A DNA stretch of 12,915 bases from an uncultured Acidimicrobium sp. GTDB lineage: Bacteria > Actinomycetota > Acidimicrobiia > Acidimicrobiales > Ilumatobacteraceae. Below the pieces are notes generated by a model, which saw only the letters and a list, made by a program, of their open reading frames with translations, was not told the origin of the DNA and searched no databases. Every line of letters starts with the position of its first letter. The first letter of the stretch is position 1. This document shows positions 7,234 to 12,915 of this stretch, one piece after another. The translations under genes were made by a program, and so were the position numbers. The stretch spans positions 1-12,915 of the forward strand of contig CAITUB010000103.1 in assembly GCA_903895515.1 (NCBI GenBank), given 5' to 3'.

Positions 7234-10200
7234 CTAACGAAAGTTACGCGCAGTTACTTTCGCAGCAACACGTAGTGGCGCAATGTGTTCGGCAACAACG
7301 TTGATAACTCCGCCATCGCCAACTTCTAGCCTGCCTCGCACCAGCAACGCACCAGCACCTCGCGCAACTTTTCGGTAGCGAGCCCAGCACCCAACTGAGC
7401 ACACCACATTGATGTGGCCCGTTTCGTCTTCCAAGTTGATGAACGTAATACCTTGCGCGGTCATCGGTCGCTGACGATGCGTCACTGTTCCAGCAACCAA
7501 TACTTTTTCATCGCCACGCGCACCACGCTGTGGAAGTTGTATTGCAGTGGCAACGCCCATGCGTTCAAGTTCGATGCGCAAAAACTCGGTGGGATGACCA
7601 CTCGTTGAAACGCCAGTAGCCCATAAGTCGGCAATGGCTTCCTCCATTGGTTGCATGCCAGGCAAATGTGGCGACTCAACACCAGTAGTAACTCCATCAA
7701 GCGTTCCTGGACGCGACTGAATAACCGCACCCGCACTCCACAACGCATCGCGACGTTGCTGCCCAAAACTTTCGCTAAACACACCCGCAGTAGCGAGCGC
7801 TTCCAATTGCGCAACATGCATCTGTGGAACTTTGCGCACCACATCTTCCATGCTGGTGTACGGCCTGTTGTCTGCAATGGCTTGTGCAACAACATCGCTC
7901 ATGCCGCGCACCGAACTAATTCCCATTCGCAATGCCAAACCGCCTGCCGACTGCGCATTTCGCTCAAGCGTTGCGCCTGCGCACGACGCGTTGATATCGG
8001 GAGAGTTCACCACTACCCCATGCCGCTTTGCGTCCTGCACTAATGAATGCGGCGACCAAAACCCCATTGGTTGTGCATTGAGTAGCGATGCATAAAACGC
8101 TGCAGGTTCATGCAATTTGATCCACGCCGATGAATACACCAAGTACGCAAAACTCACCGAGTGGCTTTCGGGAAAGCCATAACTAGCAAATGCCGCCATC
8201 TTGGTAAATATTTGGTCGGCAATATCGCCGTGAATTCCGCGCTCTGCCATTCCTGCATAAAAACGATCACTGAGTTGTTGCATGCGCAACTGCGAACGCT
8301 TTGAACCCATGGCCTGACGCAGCTGGTCTGCTTCGCCAGGGCTAAAGCCCGCAATATCAATTGCCATTTGCATGAGTTGTTCTTGAAACAGTGGAACGCC
8401 AAGTGTTTTCCCCAAACTGTTTTCGAGCAACGGATGCAAATACGTAATTGGTTCCTGCCCGTTGCGACGACGAATGTATGGATGCACCGAGCCACCCTGA
8501 ATAGGGCCCGGACGAATGAGTGCAACCTCCACAACAAGGTCGTAAAACCTGCGCGGCTTTAGGCGCGGAAGCGTGGCCATTTGTGCGCGCGATTCAATTT
8601 GAAACACACCCACCGTGTCGGCGCGACACAACATGGCATACACCTCGTCCTCTTGCGGAATGGTTGCTAGGTCTACGTGCACGCCACGAAACTGCGCAAT
8701 AAAATCGACTGCGTTGTGCAATGCCGACAACATGCCAAGACCTAATAGATCGAACTTCACCAACCCCGCAGCAGCACAATCGTCTTTGTCCCACTGCAAC
8801 ACACTGCGCCCCTCCATGCGACCCCATTCCACTGGGCACACTTCGGTAACTGGGCGATCGCACATCACCATGCCACCCGAATGAATGCCTAAATGTCGCG
8901 GCGCGTCTTGCACCTGCTCGGCAAGTTGCAACACCTGTGCAGGAATGCTGTGGTCACCGCTGTTTACCGTGACGCCAATGGCACCCCACGCATCCACCTG
9001 TTTGCTCCATGCATCTTGTTGCCCTGGCGCAAAGCCAAGAGCGCGAGCCATGTCGCGCACTGCGGACTTCGCTCGATACGTAATGACGTTGGCAACTTGC
9101 GCAGCATGATGACGACCATGTCGTTGATACACGTACTGAATAACTTCTTCGCGTCGACCACTTTCAATATCGATATCAATGTCGGGCGGACCATCGCGTT
9201 CCGGAGACAGAAACCGTTCGAACAATAAACCCAGCGACACCGCATCGGCCTTCGTGATATCGAGTGAATAACACACCGCGCTGTTTGCCGCGCTGCCACG
9301 ACCCTGACAGTAAATATTGGATCGCACACAGAACTGAATAATGTCCCACACCACCAAGAAATACCCAGCAAACCCGAGTGTCTCAATCATTTCCAACTCA
9401 TGATCAATCACTCGCCATGCTCGTGCGCGCAGCGACAAATCTTCGCTCGAGTCATTCGGACGAATTCCATACCTGCGAGTAGCTCCGGCTTCAGCAAGTT
9501 TGCGGAGATACGAAATTTCATTCAACCCATCAGGACACGGAAACGGAGGCAGTTGCGGCGCCACCAATCGCAAGTCGAATGCAGCACTTGCTCCAAGTTC
9601 GGCAGCATGTTGCACCACACCCGGATACCGAGCAAAACGTCGCTCTTGTTCTGCCCCGCTGCGCAAATACGCAGTAGCTGCTGGCGGTAAACGTGGGTCA
9701 ATGTCGTCCAAACTGGATCGCTCACGCACCGCCGCCACAGCGGTAGCAAGTTTGTGCTGCGCCGGTGTTGCATACAACACGTCGTTCGTAGCGACACACC
9801 CAATGTTGTTGCGATACGCGATGCGCGCAAACTCATCGTTGCGCACAGAGTCGAGTGGGTCGCCGTGATCCCACATTTCCATCACCACGCTGTCGCGACC
9901 AAACACCGAAACAAGTTGTTGCACTCGACGTTCAGCCATGGCTGGTCCATGGGAGTGCAATGCATGCGCCGCCACACCACTGCGACCACCAGTAAGTACC
10001 CACCAGTCCCCAACCGAGAATTCGGCAAGTTGTTCTATGCCAAACACCGGTTGTTCTTTACTGCCAGCAAGTTGCCCAGCACTAATTGCACTCGACAAAT
10101 GTGCATACCCTCGCGTGTTGCGTGCGATCACCACAATGTCGCCCACTGCTTCGCCAACACTGCACTGCAACTCTGCACCAAACACTGTTGGCAACCCGAG

Positions 10201-10377
10201 TGCGCGAGCAGTTTGCGCAAAACGAACAATGCCGTACAACCCGTTGCGATCAGTAAGTGCAAGTGACTGCAACTCGAGTGCAACTGCTTGCTCAACTAAC
10301 TGTTCTGGATGCGATGCACCTTGCAAAAACGAAAAGTTGGAACGGCAATGCAACTCCGAATACGGAACCTTCCCCAT
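7234..10377 (-). CDS. dnaE2: Error-prone DNA polymerase III alpha subunit, DnaE2
   Basis: This 1047-residue C-family DNA polymerase would carry out mutagenic translesion synthesis with ImuB and ImuA'. Order: PHP domain from residue 1 (ELHCRSNFSFLQGASHPEQL at 9-28), palm with catalytic aspartates in PDIDIDIE (398-405) and KFDLLGL (541-547), fingers with EADQLRQAMGSKR, a helix-hairpin-helix region at about 810-890, and an OB fold from about 956 (VLVAGTVTHRQRPMTAQGI). Length and the SNFSFL and GASHPEQL signatures fit DnaE2 rather than the longer replicative DnaE1. The PHP metal motif reads H-C-R instead of H-x-H, so PHP metal binding is probably weakened. The ATG at 10377 lies 6 nt after TACCCT and 12 nt after a LexA box, so induction by DNA damage is expected. 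It is the last gene of the cassette. Confidence 0.95.
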   Translation of the reverse strand: MGKVPYSELHCRSNFSFLQGASHPEQLVEQAVALELQSLALTDRNGLYGIVRFAQTARALGLPTVFGAELQCSVGEAVGDIVVIARNTRGYAHLSSAISAGQLAGSKEQPVFGIEQLAEFSVGDWWVLTGGRSGVAAHALHSHGPAMAERRVQQLVSVFGRDSVVMEMWDHGDPLDSVRNDEFARIAYRNNIGCVATNDVLYATPAQHKLATAVAAVRERSSLDDIDPRLPPAATAYLRSGAEQERRFARYPGVVQHAAELGASAAFDLRLVAPQLPPFPCPDGLNEISYLRKLAEAGATRRYGIRPNDSSEDLSLRARAWRVIDHELEMIETLGFAGYFLVVWDIIQFCVRSNIYCQGRGSAANSAVCYSLDITKADAVSLGLLFERFLSPERDGPPDIDIDIESGRREEVIQYVYQRHGRHHAAQVANVITYRAKSAVRDMARALGFAPGQQDAWSKQVDAWGAIGVTVNSGDHSIPAQVLQLAEQVQDAPRHLGIHSGGMVMCDRPVTEVCPVEWGRMEGRSVLQWDKDDCAAAGLVKFDLLGLGMLSALHNAVDFIAQFRGVHVDLATIPQEDEVYAMLCRADTVGVFQIESRAQMATLPRLKPRRFYDLVVEVALIRPGPIQGGSVHPYIRRRNGQEPITYLHPLLENSLGKTLGVPLFQEQLMQMAIDIAGFSPGEADQLRQAMGSKRSQLRMQQLSDRFYAGMAERGIHGDIADQIFTKMAAFASYGFPESHSVSFAYLVYSSAWIKLHEPAAFYASLLNAQPMGFWSPHSLVQDAKRHGVVVNSPDINASCAGATLERNAQSAGGLALRMGISSVRGMSDVVAQAIADNRPYTSMEDVVRKVPQMHVAQLEALATAGVFSESFGQQRRDALWSAGAVIQSRPGTLDGVTTGVESPHLPGMQPMEEAIADLWATGVSTSGHPTEFLRIELERMGVATAIQLPQRGARGDEKVLVAGTVTHRQRPMTAQGITFINLEDETGHINVVCSVGCWARYRKVARGAGALLVRGRLEVGDGGVINVVAEHIAPLRVAAKVTARNFR

Positions 10378-10383
10378 GCCCTC

Positions 10384-10389
10384 AGGGTA
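10384..10389 (-). promoter_or_regulatory. Predicted -10 element of the dnaE2 promoter
   Basis: On the minus strand TACCCT (TAnnnT) ends 6 nt before the dnaE2 ATG, which fits a leaderless start. The 17 bp upstream of it is filled almost exactly by the LexA palindrome. The hexamer at the -35 position (CCTAAA) is a poor match to TTGACA. GAGGG between the -10 and the ATG is too close to the ATG to be an ideal Shine-Dalgarno. Confidence 0.55.
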
Positions 10390-10405
10390 GCGAACATATG
10401 TTCGC
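10390..10405. promoter_or_regulatory. LexA operator (SOS box) of dnaE2
   Basis: GCGAACATATGTTCGC is a perfect 16-bp palindrome with the Gram-positive/actinobacterial LexA core CGAAC-N4-GTTCG at 10391-10404. It lies in the 41-bp gap between the NUDIX gene and dnaE2 and occupies the spacer between the predicted -10 and -35, where bound LexA would block RNA polymerase. I found no second match to the core in the window. The imuA' promoter lies beyond the right edge. Confidence 0.9.
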
Positions 10406-10418
10406 TTTTAGGTTGCGG

Positions 10419-10973
10419 CTACAGCAGGCGGCGAACGGCGCGCAGGCAACCAGCAAGGCCTGCGTCAGACATATCGATTGCTGTGTCCCAATCAAACCAG
10501 CGCACGTCTTGGCTTTCATCGGCACCTGGGGCCGGATCGGCATCGGGTGCATACATCAGGTAGCGCAGGTCGAGATGGGTGTGACCACGCGGGCCAGGGT
10601 GCACGTCTAGGTGCACCAGCCAGGGGCCAGTTGCGGGGTGTACTACATCAAGACCGGTTTCTTCCCTCGCTTCGCGCAAGGCACCCTCTGCTGGTGTTTC
10701 GCCAGCATCAATGTGTCCGCCTGGTTGCAACCACATGTTGAGTCGCTTATGCAGGTGCAGCACTACGCCGCGGTCGCCAACAACAATTCCTGAACCCGTG
10801 ATGTGCGTTGGATCGGAAAACTCATCGAAGGGCTTTACCAACGTTGGTGCAATGTCGAGAAATTTTGTTACCGATTCGCGTTCGCGTTCGTCGCATGGAA
10901 TGGCAGCACTGAACTGTGCGCACAGTTCTTGCACCAGTTGTGCATCGGATTTGGCGTTTGCCTTCACATTCAT
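10419..10973 (-). CDS. NUDIX hydrolase within the imuA'-imuB-dnaE2 cassette
   Basis: The 184-residue protein has a perfect Nudix box (GX5EX7REUXEEXGU) at residues 86-108: G86, E92, R100-E101, E104-E105, G107. The metal is bound by the glutamates. Upstream lies THITGSGIVV at 56-65, then LHKRLNMWLQPGGH at 74-87, and downstream HLDVHPGPRGHTHLDLRY at 121-138. This layout matches a NUDIX group common in Actinobacteria, usually of unknown substrate. Members hydrolyse nucleoside diphosphates linked to another moiety, and some remove oxidised dNTPs. It lies 36 bp behind imuB and 41 bp before dnaE2 on the same strand. The ATG is 9 nt after TAGATT, so the gene may have its own promoter. A role in cleaning the nucleotide pool for the polymerase is suggested only by its position. 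Confidence 0.92.
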   Translation of the reverse strand: MNVKANAKSDAQLVQELCAQFSAAIPCDERERESVTKFLDIAPTLVKPFDEFSDPTHITGSGIVVGDRGVVLHLHKRLNMWLQPGGHIDAGETPAEGALREAREETGLDVVHPATGPWLVHLDVHPGPRGHTHLDLRYLMYAPDADPAPGADESQDVRWFDWDTAIDMSDAGLAGCLRAVRRLL

Positions 10974-10982
10974 GACGCAGAA

Positions 10983-10988
10983 AATCTA
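10983..10988 (-). promoter_or_regulatory. Candidate -10 element for the NUDIX gene
   Basis: On the minus strand TAGATT (TAnnnT) lies 9 nt before the NUDIX ATG inside the short AT-rich gap after imuB. No -35 match or Shine-Dalgarno is visible. If real, it gives a leaderless or near-leaderless mRNA independent of imuA'-imuB. Confidence 0.35.
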
Positions 10989-11009
10989 TCGGGATTGAGT
11001 GAAAAATAT

Positions 11010-12635
11010 TCATCCGTAGCGAGCAACCACCCACCACTGCCCGTGTTCCCTTACAACTACAAGGGCTCGCGTAGTTATTGCAGTGTCATTACGGCTGACT
11101 ACAAGCTGCATTCTTACCATTCTGCGCTGTCGTGAAGTGTCCCACCACCGCTCCTCTACTGGCCACGGACCAGCCCACGACAACACGTTGTAACGATGTT
11201 GTTGCAACACCACAACATTTGGTTCTGCACTTAACTCATGTCTTCCGCTTACGGTTACATCTTCACCATCTGCATCACATACCAATACTGGTAATGGGTC
11301 GTCATACACAACAGAAGGAGATGGAGTTGGCAACGCACCATTCCACTGAGCTTCCGTTGTCACGTGCGACAACGCGCGACGTTCAACGTCGACAACTGCA
11401 GCAGACGTAAACGCGAATACTTCGGCTGGGTCGCGACCACCGCGCCACTCGGGAACGCGAACCGATTCAGCCCCGAGCATGGCGGTAAGGCGCTCGATGG
11501 CCCGCGAAGCCCACTCGTCGGCTTCGGTGCTGTCGCCCCACAACCCCAGTTGGCGGCCCTCTTTAGCCCTTAGCCCTATTGGGGAAAGCCGAAATAGCAC
11601 CACCCCGCTGGTGACCCCGCGGCTGGCTATCCAGGCGTCCAACTGCCAGCGCACCCGCTCGGCCATGGCGGCGGCGGTAAGCCCTTCAGGTTGATACCAC
11701 ACGCGATCGTTTTGCTCACCGTGATCGGTGTGCAACGAAATGTGCAAGCGAACGCAACTTGCGCCGTGATTACCCAAGTGCACAACTAATTCATGTGCTG
11801 TTTCGCGTGCAGTAAGCACAACTACATTCACGTCTTCTACTGGCGTGTCGAATCGATATGTACTCGCTCGTTCAGGTGGTGGCGCAACAACAATTGGTGG
11901 GTGTCTATCAAGACCTCGCGCAAGCCGTTGCATTTCATTTCCAACAGGACCAAAACGCCCAACCAAAATGGATGATTGAATTTCGGCAATGTTGCCGAGG
12001 TGAGCAAGGCCTAGTCGCTGCAATAACGACACCACATTGCGATCAATTTCGGCGAAGTCTGCAAGTACCGACACCGGAAGCACTGCCAAACACTGCGCAC
12101 TTTCATTCGGTGCAACAACACGTGGTAGTCCAACAGATGCAGCACTGCGCGCAGCGATCATTGCAGTGAGTCGGCCATCGGCAATACCCACACCAAACGG
12201 AATGCGTTGACCTTGCGCCAACTTGTGCAGTGCTGTTTCGGCAATGACAGTAAGTCGCTGTGCCAACGCGTCGTCGCCACCCACATATCGCGAAGGGCCA
12301 CGCGTAGCCAACACCACAACCCCTGGCATGCTCACCTCCACCAGTGGAACTAGCTCGGCAATGGCATGTACAACGGGCTCGAACATCAGCCGATCACGCT
12401 CGGGGTTATGCGCCGCAATATGCATATTTGGGCACGTTGCTTGGGCTTCGCGTTTACGCATACCCACTTGCACGCCTTGCTCGGCAGCGGCTGCCGTGCG
12501 GGCAATCACCCGTTGCGCATGCAGCACCGCCACTGCGTCAAACACCTGTCCACGTGCATGCAAGTCGCACTGCGCAGCAACGGCCTGCCAGTCGGGGCAC
12601 GCAACAACAGCCACGCGTGTTGATTCTGTGTTCAT
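11010..12635 (-). CDS. imuB: ImuB, catalytically degenerate Y-family polymerase-like protein
   Basis: The 541-residue protein is the adaptor of the SOS mutasome, linking DnaE2 and ImuA' to the sliding clamp. The N-terminus VAVVACPDWQAVAAQ at 8-22 is the ImuB version of Y-family motif I. The motif that carries the catalytic SxDE in active Y-family polymerases reads EVSMPGVVVL at 100-109, so the acidic pair is missing, as is usual for ImuB. The Y-family helix-hairpin-helix and little-finger regions follow at about 190-350. RQLGLWGDS at 361-369 holds a clamp-binding QLxLW motif. The C-terminal ImuB domain ends with GPWPVEERWWD at 489-499. Its ATG lies 8 bp after the imuA' stop, so the two genes are probably co-translated; no Shine-Dalgarno is visible. 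Confidence 0.94.
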   Translation of the reverse strand: MNTESTRVAVVACPDWQAVAAQCDLHARGQVFDAVAVLHAQRVIARTAAAAEQGVQVGMRKREAQATCPNMHIAAHNPERDRLMFEPVVHAIAELVPLVEVSMPGVVVLATRGPSRYVGGDDALAQRLTVIAETALHKLAQGQRIPFGVGIADGRLTAMIAARSAASVGLPRVVAPNESAQCLAVLPVSVLADFAEIDRNVVSLLQRLGLAHLGNIAEIQSSILVGRFGPVGNEMQRLARGLDRHPPIVVAPPPERASTYRFDTPVEDVNVVVLTARETAHELVVHLGNHGASCVRLHISLHTDHGEQNDRVWYQPEGLTAAAMAERVRWQLDAWIASRGVTSGVVLFRLSPIGLRAKEGRQLGLWGDSTEADEWASRAIERLTAMLGAESVRVPEWRGGRDPAEVFAFTSAAVVDVERRALSHVTTEAQWNGALPTPSPSVVYDDPLPVLVCDADGEDVTVSGRHELSAEPNVVVLQQHRYNVLSWAGPWPVEERWWDTSRQRRMVRMQLVVSRNDTAITTRALVVVREHGQWWVVARYG

Positions 12636-12643
12636 GGCAAGCG

Positions 12644-12915
12644 TTAGCCAACAAAGTGCAGCGAGTGTTGCCGTGCTTTAGGCACTCGCCTACCACTTAC
12701 CGCAACCTGCACATCGCGACCCTGCACATGACCCGCGCCGCGTTCAATGCCGTGCCACTTAGTTGTAGCGGTATTCATAATGACATCGGGTTGAAATACC
12801 GATTGCACAGCCGACTGACGCGTTGTGCCGATGAGCACTAACGCATTTCTCCTGGCCTGAATGCGCGTTTGCACACGTCGTGCATCGGCCTCAGTAATGC
12901 CGTGTGGAACTTCCA
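12644..12915 (-). CDS. imuA': ImuA' (RecA-like SOS mutagenesis protein), C-terminal part
   Basis: The gene enters from the right edge; 89 C-terminal codons and a TAA stop are visible. The sequence GITEADARRVQTRIQARRNALVLIG, counted in pieces from the edge, resembles the GLTxADARR...VLV segment near the end of actinobacterial ImuA'. It is followed by KWHGIERGAGHVQGRDVQV and VSGRR, matching the W-x-G-L-x-x-G...L-x-V-x-V-x-G pattern of the family. ImuA' is a diverged RecA-like protein that works with ImuB and DnaE2 in damage-induced mutagenesis. The RecA-like ATP site would lie outside the window. The assignment rests on this tail plus its position 8 bp before imuB. Confidence 0.8.
   Translation of the reverse strand, partial: EVPHGITEADARRVQTRIQARRNALVLIGTTRQSAVQSVFQPDVIMNTATTKWHGIERGAGHVQGRDVQVAVSGRRVPKARQHSLHFVG

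Noticed and set aside
9216..9223. GTTCGAAC palindrome inside dnaE2
   Set aside because: The half-sites are in the wrong order and touch each other, unlike CGAAC-N4-GTTCG. It is inside coding sequence far from any start.
9754..10266. Plus-strand open frame of 170 codons
   Set aside because: It is a shadow of the N-terminal part of dnaE2, with a translation rich in His and Cys and no recognisable domain.
10874..10894. Repeated TTCGCG units near the start of the NUDIX gene, suggestive of an SOS box or repeat
   Set aside because: They come from alternating Glu and Arg codons (DERERES) and do not form the LexA palindrome.
12223..12681. Plus-strand open frame of 152 codons
   Set aside because: It is antisense to imuB, and its composition (Ala, Cys, Thr) is typical of a shadow frame.

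Overview
The window reads as a gene-dense chromosomal segment from an actinomycete-type bacterium (phylum Actinomycetota). Evidence is the ImuA'-ImuB-DnaE2 mutagenesis cassette with an actinobacterial LexA box (CGAAC-N4-GTTCG), a DUF3039 protein, an FmdB-type zinc ribbon protein, and start sites that mostly lack a Shine-Dalgarno and sit 6-9 nt behind a TAnnnT -10 hexamer, i.e. probable leaderless mRNAs. The moderate G+C suggests an Acidimicrobiia-like or aquatic lineage rather than a high-GC streptomycete or mycobacterium; that placement is inference. Thirteen genes (two cut by the window edges) cover almost everything. The largest gap is 64 bp, and I see no tRNA, rRNA, CRISPR array, insertion sequence or convincing hairpin terminator.

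Region 1 (1-4502, minus strand) is a five-gene surface-polysaccharide operon, read right to left: two related GT4-type glycosyltransferases, a WcaI-like glycosyltransferase, a small single-pass membrane protein of unknown function, and a sugar-1-phosphate nucleotidyltransferase that runs off the left edge. Junctions are ATGA overlaps or gaps of 10-12 bp. Region 2 (4529-6696, plus strand) starts only 26 bp from the operon start. It holds a GDP-L-fucose synthase, a rhomboid protease and an unknown 133-aa protein. The nucleotidyltransferase and fucose synthase together suggest GDP-mannose/GDP-fucose supply for the glycosyltransferases; no gmd is visible.

Region 3 (6703-7233) is a divergent pair, FmdB-type zinc ribbon protein (minus) and DUF3039 protein (plus). 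Their start codons are only 18 bp apart and appear to share one near-palindromic -10 element. Region 4 (7234-12915, minus strand) is the translesion-synthesis block: imuA' (partial), imuB, a NUDIX hydrolase and dnaE2. A perfect 16-bp LexA palindrome lies directly in front of dnaE2, in the spacer position of its predicted promoter. The NUDIX gene between imuB and dnaE2, and the private LexA box of dnaE2, are the most interesting features: DNA damage would switch on the error-prone polymerase, while a possible nucleotide-pool enzyme sits inside the cassette.
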